Positions 1 to 9,858 of a stretch of DNA of 64,000 nucleotides are shown in pieces. A model generated the notes under the pieces. That model made no database searches and was not told the DNA's origin. It was given only the letters and a program-made list of their open reading frames with translations. The position numbers were made by a program, and so were the translations under genes. The DNA is taken from positions 37,211,623 through 37,275,622 of the forward strand of contig NC_135172.1 of assembly GCF_041146795.1 (NCBI RefSeq), read 5' to 3'. Positions within the stretch are counted from its first letter, which is position 1; the number at the start of each line of letters is the position of its first letter. Source of the DNA: Maylandia zebra. Its lineage: Eukaryota > Chordata > Actinopteri > Cichliformes > Cichlidae.

Positions 1-446
1 ACATGCCCAAATCCTAAGATCAGAACACTTCAAATAGATTGCAAATGTTTTTATGCCCTCCAGTGATTGAGTTTGTTACACAGTGGTGCTTGTGAGACTC
101 ACATGTGGAACTGGCTAGCCTCGTGACTCTGAAAAGATGGTGATCTCATGCACTAACTTGTTTTTTCCAAAAACAGAATGAACAAACCCTCTGTGCTTTT
201 TAAACTCTGTCTAAACGTTAGTCTTTAATATGATGCAAAGATGAAAATGTGGATAAGAAAATCCTTGTACTGTGGATGCTTGCTCATTGTTGTTTCATAG
301 ACTTCATCAATGTTATTAATATTATTAATAACATGCTTCTCAGAAAAAAATATATTTGCAAACATTTGAGTTCAATTTTTAATCTCATCAAGCAGCACCT
401 CACACTTGTAACATTTAATAGCTGTTAGGTGTACACATATACTCAC
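1..446 (-). other. get3 intron 2 (partial)
   Basis: AT-rich intron sequence following the exon 2 donor. No coding similarity or repeat family was recognised. The next get3 exon is beyond the left edge. Confidence 0.7.
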
Positions 447-594
447 CATTGCAAAGAGGTTGTCATAGCCCTTAACCTTAGTGGGTACCTTTGAGAACTT
501 CTGGTCAAAAGCATCAGAGATGTTATGGGCAGGATCTGTGGAAATGATGAGCACACTCTCCCGAACAGCAGCCAGCTGGACAGCCAAACTACAG
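447..594 (-). CDS. get3: get3 coding exon 2
   Basis: The acceptor CTGACAG ends at 595. The exon completes codon 48 (Ser) and encodes residues 48-97 (SCSLAVQL... to ...YDNLFAM), including switch I STDPAHN. It ends in phase 0 at the donor ATG|GTGAGT. Confidence 0.94.
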
Positions 595-1636
595 CTGTCA
601 GAAGGACATGGAAAGGGGACAGGTTTGTGTTTAAAGAGCCTGTTAAGAGTATTTTGTGCCCAATGTAAGCATGTAAGAAATGCTGTGCAACTGACCAACA
701 ATGAGATCCGCAATGTTTTGAATTCTTAATCCTTCATGTGCATGCATGCCGTGTAAAGCACAAAGTAAAATTCTAATCCATTTCCACTTTGTGAACATTA
801 CCTTCCCCCAGTTACTTTGATGAACGCAACTTTCGCATGCAATTATATTCCAACTGAAACACAGTAGATAACTTAAGGGATAGCATATGCGACAGTGGTT
901 GATCTATGCGCAATGTTATCGTGGCTGCTCTGATGTGATGTACATATTTGTTTGACACATTAGATTTTTGTTAGTTATCTTGTTTGAAATAAGTCCGCTA
1001 CAGACTAGATCCACGTTCATTTGGAATCGCATTTATTCATATTTTTTTCTTCTTGTTATGAATAAAGATATGATAATACGGGCTTGACAGCCTAACTCTG
1101 GAGTCTCCTTTAACTCTGGGTGAAGTAAAAGAACAGGTAACATTAGCAGCAGGTTATTGATGATGGCTTATACGGTGATTACTGAAGGTGTTGAGAAAGT
1201 CGTGAATCCATGTGTCAGCTGCTAACGTTAGCTGCTCACTGCGCTTCACAGCTACCAAACTGCTCGGCGAAAGGACTCCTTACTCAAATCTAAAACATAA
1301 CAGTCACTTTTCTTTGATGCTAGCGCGTCTTTAGGTAGAAATTTAACACCAGTCTAATCTCGTCGTGGGAAAATTACCCACGCAATTCATTTTCGGACAA
1401 TGATCAACGTCAACTTATGGTAACGGCTAATGCTAGCCAGCCGCTCAAGCCGAGTCAGTATCCGGAGGCAATTTAGCATTTTAATCAACTTACCTACATG
1501 TCGTTTTACCAACGCCACCCTTCCCACCCACAAATATCCATTTCAAAGATTTCTGCTCGATGATATTCTTCAGAGTTGGTTCTAACGGCTCCACATCGGG
1601 CGCATCTTCAAATTCGTCTTCCACCAAAGCTGCCAT
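447..1636 (-). CDS. get3: get3 (asna1), tail-anchored protein targeting ATPase, 5' part only
   Basis: Get3 (ASNA1/TRC40) is the cytosolic ATPase that receives tail-anchored membrane proteins and delivers them to the ER receptor WRB/CAML. Two coding exons are visible, 1494-1636 and 447-594, joined across a GT-AG intron (595-1493); together they give 97 codons. The start is the ATG at 1636, followed by an acidic N-terminus ([18 protein letters not shown]) typical of animal Get3. The deviant Walker A loop [10 protein letters not shown] is at residues 37-46 and the switch I motif STDPAHN at 66-72. Exon 2 ends at YDNLFAM with a GTGAGT donor at 446. Later exons lie outside the window. The stretch LAAVRESV differs from the mammalian form at a few residues; otherwise the match is near identical. 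Family assignment is very secure. Confidence 0.95.
595..1493 (-). other. get3 intron 1
   Basis: About 0.9 kb of intron between the two get3 exons. I see no coding exon, RNA gene or recognisable mobile element in it. Confidence 0.7.
1494..1636 (-). CDS. get3: get3 coding exon 1
   Basis: This exon carries the start codon (1634-1636) and encodes residues 1-47 plus two bases of codon 48, including the nucleotide-binding [10 protein letters not shown] loop. The donor is TGTAG|GTAAGT, with the GT at 1493-1492. The ATG is embedded in CAAGATGGCAGC, close to the YY1-type AAGATGGC motif often found at vertebrate housekeeping gene starts. Confidence 0.94.
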
Positions 1637-1641
1637 CTTGT
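1630..1641 (-). promoter_or_regulatory. YY1-like motif over the get3 start codon
   Basis: Read on the minus strand the start context is CAAGATGGCAGC, matching the YY1 core AAGATGGC. In many vertebrate genes this motif lies just downstream of the transcription start and overlaps the ATG. Function here is inference; the match is visible directly. Confidence 0.4.
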
Positions 1642-2407
1642 ATGTGTACAGTCAGCGACGTACAGCTCAGGAGTTACGCAAAGACGTATCCACAGTTGAT
1701 GCATTCACTGCTCCTCGGAGTTTTGATCCACGCAAGGTTTCACACTGCCGCAGGGTTGTACGACATTTGGTAGTTTTAATATTGAAGACACTATTAATTT
1801 TTGACAGAAGAAGACAAGGAATCACATAGGCACTGACAATTATATTTTATTCATATTATATTCATGCGCATGTGTACATTAGAATAGTTTGCAAGGAAGT
1901 CATCTAGAAACAGGTTTATGTAGATTTTGAATTTAGAATGATTAGTATATATCTTCAATTAATACTGTCAAGTATGATCAATCAATCAAACACAACAGTG
2001 AGTTACCAAAAACACTTTCATTTTTAATGTTCTCTGTAAACAAAAAATGTTTGATACTGTTTGAATATGAAAGTGCAAAAATAGAGTGAAAAAGAAAAAT
2101 TGGAAGAAACATGCACAATCCACGAATTTACCATAAACATGAATGTAGCACGAACTACACTAAACTCAGCGCCTTAGAAATTGCAGTTTACTGACGTAAA
2201 ACATTTACTTAAATATTTATTAAGCCAGTTTGTACTAAAAATGTTGAAAGTTTAGAGCAGAGAAAATGAAAGAGCAGGTAGCGGCATCGTCTTAGTAATT
2301 AAAAGTAGCCATGTTCGATCATTTCAACTATAACACTGAAAATCAACAAAATAATAAAAAACACAGTGTGCACAGAAAAAAAGCCGGTCTGCAGTGATAA
2401 AAAACAT
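1637..2407. other. Intergenic region between noggin-like gene and get3
   Basis: This stretch holds the get3 5' flank and, at its upper end, the probable 3' UTR of the noggin-like gene. A minus-strand AATAAA (TTTATT at 2216-2221) lies about 190 bases past that stop codon and is the best poly(A) signal candidate. No other gene or repeat was recognised. Confidence 0.5.
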
Positions 2408-3259
2408 TCATTTACATGAACACATGCATGCAGTCACCACAGGATAAGGCACTTGTCTCCATAAACATCTTTTCCTTGTTTCACCTGTCCCCATCTGAGC
2501 ACTGCCATCAGAGTTTTCACCTCTCAATTTTCTGGAGCGATCATCTCCATCTCTGACTTCAATGCAGTGCCAAGCCAGAATCTTTATGTGTGTTGTTTGA
2601 GCTCGCACGCAGTTCATCCCACTGGGAAAGGAGCAACTTTGCCCTCCATCTGGCCCTTCACAGTCAGTCTGCCGCAGCCACCGTGGCCAGAAGGTTGGGC
2701 CCAGATCGACCCACTGGTGCTGTAATTTGCATGTTGCTGAGCGCACCAGCCATCCTCTGACTGAATTGGCAGCATCTGATGGCAGAGAACTGAGGTCCAG
2801 TTCTGCAGCCTCCTTCTCTAGTTTCTGCTGATATTTTGCTGAAGCCTTTCTCAGTTCTGGAGACACACGCAGGTTAAATTTCTCTTTGAAGGTGGTAAGG
2901 GTGGGCTGACTTCCTTTGGGGGACTCAAAAGGGTGATCTACAGACATCCAAAACGGGTCAAACGAGGATCCCAGAAGACGCAGGAGGCGAGAAGGCTGGC
3001 GATGTCTGACTTTGGGCATGTAGTGGTAGTCGTCAGCATTTGTGATGAGGGTGTATGGACGGATTGGCTGTGAGAAGGATGGGAGACTGGCTCCCAGCTG
3101 AAGAAATGGTGAATCCCAGCCTGTGCCATCCTGGTCTTGAGCAACAGTCACATTTGGATGCTGATTTTGAGTTGAAATGTTGGAAATAAAGGCCAGAGAT
3201 GCATCCAGGAGAAAAGATAGGAAAATCCAACAGAGACAAATGGCAAACTGCCCACACAT
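2408..3259 (-). CDS. Noggin-family secreted BMP/Wnt antagonist-like protein (single exon)
   Basis: An uninterrupted 283-codon reading frame. The chosen ATG at 3259 gives MCGQFAICLCWIFLSFLLDASLAFI, a clear signal peptide. The frame extends upstream to an ATG at 3412, but that would bury the signal sequence 51 residues in. After the signal come an IRPY segment like the noggin clip region (around residue 65), RLLRLLGSSFDPFWMS, matching the LLRSLLGG.YDP.FM motif of noggin, and a C-terminal cystine-knot domain with WVDLGPTFWPRWL, QSCSFPSGMNC, WRQVPYPVV and the terminal CMCSC. All nine cysteines of the noggin C-terminal domain are present. Vertebrate noggins are intronless, as here. Odd feature: about 30 residues (IEVRDGDDRS through GETRK) replace the short loop that normally joins the fifth and sixth of these cysteines. 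It is not an orthodox noggin1/2/3; a noggin4-type paralogue is possible but unproven. Confidence 0.85.
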   Translation of the reverse strand: MCGQFAICLCWIFLSFLLDASLAFISNISTQNQHPNVTVAQDQDGTGWDSPFLQLGASLPSFSQPIRPYTLITNADDYHYMPKVRHRQPSRLLRLLGSSFDPFWMSVDHPFESPKGSQPTLTTFKEKFNLRVSPELRKASAKYQQKLEKEAAELDLSSLPSDAANSVRGWLVRSATCKLQHQWVDLGPTFWPRWLRQTDCEGPDGGQSCSFPSGMNCVRAQTTHIKILAWHCIEVRDGDDRSRKLRGENSDGSAQMGTGETRKRCLWRQVPYPVVTACMCSCK

Positions 3260-3713
3260 GGTCTTCAGATCTGGACTGTAGCTCAAAGAATGAAAAATTG
3301 CTCTTTTAGCTTTTCCCTTCAGTCCTCTAGTTATGCTTTCAGTTGGTGCTAGGTGCTTCAGGGACTCTGTGTACCCAACACCAGACATCCTTGGGCTCTT
3401 AAACAACAACATACTGAATTCAGTGTCTTATCACACAAGCAGCACTCTATTGAGTATGGCACACTTGAGTTCCCAAGACTGATATTTTGGCTAACTTGCA
3501 ATCTGAATATAAGACAACTATGCTGAAATTTGGTTTAATGCAAGGTGTCACGTACCAAAATTTCCACACTTCACACTTTTGCAAAGTGCCAACTTTAAAT
3601 GGGTTATCAATGAAATATTCATTGGATAAAGTTGGTGTGTAAATCACTGGACTAAGGAGTAAAATATTTTAAAAAGAGACCACATGAAAAATGTTCATGG
3701 GGCAAATGCCCCA

Positions 3714-3719
3714 TTTATT
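3714..3719 (-). terminator. Candidate tom1 polyadenylation signal
   Basis: AATAAA on the minus strand, 392 bases beyond the tom1 stop codon. It is the first canonical hexamer downstream of the CDS that I noticed. Confidence 0.4.
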
Positions 3720-3954
3720 TTCATCTACACAAAATCAGCATTGTGGATCAAAGGCACATTTGGTGTAATATCAAGTATATTTTCTGCATCATACTAAACA
3801 TCCAGTTTACTCCCATGTTATAATCTTACATATAAATACAGTCACATAAAATTGTATATACGCACATACAGATAACAAACAGCAGAATTAACAGAGAAAT
3901 ACAGCATTTATGAAACAAGCTGATTGATTAGCAGTTCTGTAGTGTCAGGTTCCA

Positions 3955-3956
<2 letters not shown>

Positions 3957-4001
<45 letters not shown>
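3957..4001. repeat. (TG)22 microsatellite in tom1 3' UTR
   Basis: Uninterrupted TG dinucleotide run on the plus strand, so the tom1 transcript would carry (CA)n in its 3' UTR, a possible hnRNP L binding tract. Confidence 0.95.
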
Positions 4002-4003
<2 letters not shown>

Positions 4004-4110
4004 TTTAGAAAAAACCCGACCTGGCACACTATACGTGTGAATGTAACCATATTTCAGTTTGTGATACTCCTGTGTTGACCTCCATCCTGTCGTCTTGCTT
4101 ATTCACACAC

Positions 4111-4256
4111 TCAGAGTGAGAACAGATGATCATGTGTGCTATCCTGTTGCTGGCTAGATTGTGGTGGCCGTCTGGGTGTGGAAGATGGCACATTGAGAAT
4201 CGTCTGGCTGCTGTAGTCTGCCGCCTTCGCCCGATCCTCCAGGAACTTATCAAACT
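4111..4256 (-). CDS. tom1: tom1 coding exon 15 with stop
   Basis: Encodes the rest of [15 protein letters not shown], a Pro/Gln/Ser-rich tail, and the terminal HLFSL followed by TGA at 4111-4113. Mammalian TOM1 ends LFAL, so the extreme C-terminus is conserved in kind. Confidence 0.93.
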
Positions 4257-7200
4257 CTGAAATGGTGACACGTATAATTTAATATTTGTGTGTGTCTGAA
4301 AATATTATCATTACTCAAAAGAAGCGACAGGACCAGACATACCTTCACTGGAAACTCCCTCGCAAACTGAAGACTGCTCTTCCGGCTTTTTCGTAGACAA
4401 AGAATAAAGATTATGTCATGCTATTATCACCCTGATCTATCTATCTATCTATTCACACACATGTGTTCTCTTACCACATCAGAAGATAACCATTTGTCAA
4501 TATCATTCTGCATAGAGTTTGTCGCTGGCGGAATCTAAAAGAAATTAAATGACCCTGAGTTTTATTTATTCGTAATATTAAAACAGGGATATTACTCCAA
4601 ACAAAATCCAGCTGCATCTTACTGTTGCTGTACTCCCTCCTCCTGTGACCTGCAGCCTGGTATCAAGAGCTCCAGCCAGGCCCTCTACAGCTCCTGGATC
4701 TTCATACCTAACACTGAACACACACAACCACACACAGATCAGGCATATACAGCACATAAAAACACTCAGACACTTTGTTAGGTACACCTGTTCAACTGCT
4801 CGTTATTGTAAATGTCTAATCAGCCAATCACAGAGCAGCAACTCACTGCATTTACGCGCGTAGACAAGTAGGCTGAAGTTCAAACCAAGCATCAGAACAG
4901 TGGAGAAAGGGGAGTTAAGTGACTTTAAGCAATGCATGGCTGTTGGTACCAGATGGGTTCCTCTAAGTCAGGGATGGGCAATTCCAGGCCTCGAGGGCCG
5001 GTGTCCTGCAGGTTTTAGATATCACTCTGGGTCAGCACACCTGAATCAAATGATTAGTCCATTACCAGGCTTCTGGAGAACTGCGAGACATGTTGAGGAG
5101 GTCATTTAGCCATTTGAATCAGCTGTCCTGGATCAAGGACACATCTAAAACCTGCAGGACACCTGCCCTCCAGGCCTGGAGTTGCCCACCCCTGCTCTAA
5201 GTCAAGGGTTTCAAACTCGCGGCCCAGGGGCCACTTGTGGCCCACGTCACCCCAGAGTTTTTGTCTTGCTCGTATCATTTTATTTTGTTGTATTTATCCG
5301 CGACACCTTGAAGGCTGGTCCATGAAGATATTGTGTGACATTAAACTGGTCCGTGGTGCAAAAAAGGTTGGGGACTGCTGCTCTAAATCATTTACTAGTT
5401 GTTAAATATAAATGGTGATGACAAGGTCGCTTGGATTTCTTATTGGAAAGGTCTTTGTTAAAGGCTCTGTGTTTCTAATAAAGCGTATTTGCTTACAACT
5501 GTCCAAAATTCAAAACTTAGCTTAATGTTAAGAAATGAAACACAGCTCTGATAGGAAGATTGTAATTGTCAGGGCCTTAAGGTATTGTTTTGATAAGTAT
5601 AAATGTGATTCATTATCTAGAACATTAATAAATCGACTTGTTATCAGTGGCATGCAGATCCCTAACATATAAAACGCATAGATGATATCATTTATATCCA
5701 TCATAAGTAAGTAACACTCACCTTTTCCTCTGGTCAGCCAGAGAGCTGCCTCTGGTTTGCGCAAACATGTCAAATTCCTCCTCTTCATCTGCAATGCAGA
5801 AGTCCTCATTTTATTTACTTTGTTATCTAATTGCTGTTAATTAAAATTGTGGTATAACTTTAGAGAAAAACAAAATTGTATTAAATTTGACCATGTTTTC
5901 AAAAACATATATTTAAAATGTTAAGCAGAAGTAGCATAGAAGTTACAGCAGTTACAGAAGAGAAGTTCCTATAACCATTGTTGTTGCCATTCATCACATG
6001 AGGTGACACCGGTCAACATGGAGCTTATGCATTTTTAAACATTCCCTTGTGACGTTCAGCCACAGCATCCTGTTTTTACCAATCATAAGACAAATGCTAC
6101 GGCTGAATAATCAATTTTGCTCAAGGAGCACAATTACCCAGAGGCTTCTATAGAGCTGCTATTAAAAGATCTGCTCGGAAACTGTAAACACTAAAAAAGG
6201 TGATTCAGCACTTCCTGTATTACTTCTATTCAATATTATCTCCTTTTCTTTATGAAAGGAAAGGAGATAATGCTCTCCCAAAATTCTTTCAGCGACACAC
6301 TATCCAACAGTTCCCCAAAACAATAACAATGCAGATTATTATGCAGAATATTATGTAAGTGTTCATTGTTAGGATGTTTATCATTTCATATCATAACCTG
6401 ATGATATGTTATGAAACTTCACCAACAGGCTTTGTTTAACCCACAGGAAGTAAGATCTGCTTCTTATGAAGTTAACGCCTTGCCTAAGGAACACAAATTT
6501 ATATACACTATTTAAAAGGAAGCTCTTTGAATTAAGATCCTAAAACTAATTGTTATCATGATCACAGGGATTTTCAGATTTGCAATATTTTAGTTTGCAT
6601 TAATTATGTTCATTGCTTTCTTCTGAGCTTGGGGAAAAAACATCTGGAGTACTTTAAGTTTCATAAAGAGGTTCCACCTTTCACCTACTCCAACCCTTCA
6701 CTTTTCACATCAACTCAGTGGATAGAAACATAGAGGAGCTATCTCAACAAGACAAGGCTCAGCTGTACATCTGCATCTAAAGGATAAAGGTCACTTTTTC
6801 AAAGATGCCAATGTTTACATTTGGACCAAGAAGACAGATGGTTTGAAAGAGGAGCAAAAGACGCCCTCTATGTCCACTGTGAACGAGCATGGGGTGGTTT
6901 ATGACACCAACTGTCATCCACTTACAATGAAATCATGAAATCCCTTCCCAGATGGCTCAACTTCCATGCACGTCTTGTGTCAGGTGACGTCAATAGACCA
7001 CATGATAGCGTAAGGCAACGTCTCACAATGGTTTCACCCGAAACCTCCGGTGATAATGACCCACGCCTTTTTTCACACCTTGGTTCATGTGATAATGATT
7101 GATAGTGGGTTAACGACCCTCCTACGGGACAACCCCAACTAGGATATCAATACCTGGGACTCTCCACCTCCACCTCAGTTTTATTACTGAAGAAGCGTCT

Positions 7201-9809
7201 TGGATGAGAGGTGAAACATCTTTACAGTTTTTAAAAAAAGTCCAGTTGCTTTTGTTCCAAGCTCCTGGGAATGCCATGACCTGGACGTCTAAGAAACTAC
7301 ACAGACAGATGTCCATTGCTGTATTTCTAGTCTTTAGATTGATAATTAATTAAATTGACTTCAGTCACAGGAAGCCTCAGTAAAACAAGGGTTATACTGG
7401 AACATCTCTCCAGCAGAAAGAGAAGTGATATATGAATAAGATCAGCAACTAGTGTGAGAACCATTTGATTTCACTTTAAACTCAATTTACTCCCTTTTCT
7501 TTAAAATTCAAACTTTGGTAACGAAGTCCCATTTGTCACTGGTTGTTTTTGTAAAAACATACAGGGAAAAGTAACCAAAATGCCCTTTTTTGAATTGTAG
7601 TTTCACTATGTCAGAAGCGCCTAAATGTGTGAATGTAATCAGAGTCTTCAAGCAACTTAAAGAAGTCCAGACGCTTTGACTAAGTATCATAGTTCCCATT
7701 TTCTAAGTGATTGTTTTCCCAACAACTTCAAAGAAACGTGATGAGGAAAAGACAGTGTTTTTTGAACTGAACCGTAAAGAAGCTCAAAGTTACTCAAAGT
7801 TTACTGACTGTGATTGGCTGATTGCTGCTGATTGGTACTGGTGCTGGCGGCTGGTTGGCTGGTTGTTGAAATGACAGCTGGTTGTCTGACAGTGGAAGGC
7901 TCAGAACTGAGGTTGATAAGGTTTGTTGAAGAGCTCTGAAAAGTGGGTGAGAGCTTATACTCATTGCTTAAATGACAGTTTACTATTTTCAGACACACGG
8001 TGCAGCACACGTCATGTTAAAGAAAGTTAAACAAGAGGATCTTTTACCTGTTGTGTATTAGCAATCTGTGCCTTGTTCAATCTGTCAAACCTAAAAAACA
8101 ATGCAGCACACTTTTGAGCACACTGTGGTTGCATCTCAACACTGCCTTACAAATAAAATCTGAAACATGCACCTCTCATAGCGAATGAAGGCGTTGTTGA
8201 GGTCATCATTGACCACGAGCAGCTCTTCAATAAATCCTTCATCCAGCAGCTGAGGGATGAGCTCCACCACCCGAGTCTGCATGCTCTTACAGACAGAGAA
8301 AAGCTGCTGCTTGGACAGAGGAGGAAAGAAAAATCTAATTATTTTGTCCCCAAATGACAGAGTGATTTTAAATAGATAATTTTCAGTCATTGGTATTATT
8401 CTGCTACATCAAAAATTACTTTCATGTTTTGTTTTCATCCTGATTTTAATCCATTGACAACAACACGAGTCATGCTCTAAACTTAGATAACACTAAAGGC
8501 AACGGTTTTACAGGCGGCATGAGACATCAAAGCAAACGTGCACTTCAGTAAAAACAAAATAATAAAGCTAAACATTAATTTAGATTCAGACTGGCGACGT
8601 TAAAGAATGGAAAACAATCACTCTAAAACCTGAAACACCTCTGAAACCTTTCAGTCAGTGTTGGTAATCTAATGTGGTCTCGTCACAACAGAAACTAAAC
8701 TATGTGAAATAATATACAAAAACATTTTATGTTTGTCTTTTTTCACAAATAATGTCTTACAGTGGACAGGAGTGATTGAAATGTGGATACTGTTATCTGT
8801 GACCTAAAAGTAAATGTAGAAAAGGGGCATAAAAGTGGGGCTCTCCAACACCTCCCCGGCCACTCAACACACACTTGACTGCCTCTTGGAGGAACACCCA
8901 GTTCATCATCACCATAAGCTTTTGAGTAGTGCAACTGCCTTTCAGCAATTAGCAATATCACCAGAGTCTATAATGCGGGGGTCATGGTGCCCAGGTCCAT
9001 GCCTTTGTCCCCCACACATTTCAAAATGCATCCAACCTCAAAGCCAATCTCTGTGGGCCCATTTGAGCTGTGAATGGCTGGGCCCCACGGCTTAAGGCTA
9101 GGCCACTGGACAGTCAGCAGTAAGCTTCCCATCCAATTTGGCTCAAGGAGTGGCCAAAGTGATAGCTCAGTAGGTAGAGTGGTGGCCCCATGATCGGAAG
9201 GTCGGGGGTTTGGATTCCCCGAGGTACCCCCGAGCAAGGTACTGTCCCTACACACTGCTCCCCGAGTGCTAGATTGGTGGCTGCCCACTGCTTCACTGAG
9301 TGAATGGGTTAAACACAGAGAGGAATTTCCCCACAGGAATCAATAAAGCATACATCATTACAACGTTAAAGTGGTGGAGCTCAGAAGTTATGCTCCTAGG
9401 ATCACAGTAGCAGAGAAACCCCTCAACCACATTAAGGTGACAATTCTTTGTGTCAAAAAGGAATTGTGTGGTTCAGCATATGATAAGGATGCTTCCTGAA
9501 CACTCTCCTTTAGAGGCCTTTCAGTCTCACCCAGGTAGTGCAGACTGAGAACTTATTCCCAGCAGGGATTAGAAAATGTTCCTAAGGAATAGGATATTTT
9601 GCAATTTCCTTCTTAGCTTTTTGACACTGCAATTCGACTTTGGATAAGTGGCTGAAAATAAATGGATGGATGAAATACCACAAATGTACAACAATAGAAC
9701 ATTGTAAGGAAACTATATGGTGCATTGATTTTAGAACACAATTTAGGTCCTTAAACTGGCAACAGCAAATACACTATATTCACAGTCCACAGCTCCTAAA
9801 GGCACTTCT

Positions 9810-9858
<49 letters not shown>

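Larger units (their letters stand above)
3260..4110. other. Region between noggin-like gene and tom1: 5' flank and 3' UTR
   Basis: This region contains the 5' flank of the noggin-like gene (also minus strand) and the tom1 3' UTR. A minus-strand AATAAA at 3714-3719 is a good tom1 poly(A) signal, giving a 3' UTR of about 400 bases that includes a (TG)22 array. Confidence 0.55.

Noticed and set aside
3260..3412. Upstream in-frame ATG that would lengthen the noggin-like protein by 51 residues
   Set aside because: It would place the obvious signal peptide internally; the ATG at 3259 fits a secreted protein.
7801..7808. Donor GTAAAC at the end of tom1 exon 10
   Set aside because: It would put exon 11 out of frame and create an immediate stop; the GTCAGT four bases earlier keeps the frame.
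9160..9230. tRNA gene on the plus strand
   Set aside because: A- and B-box-like sequences are present, but there is no paired acceptor stem and the unit continues into a SINE body and tail.
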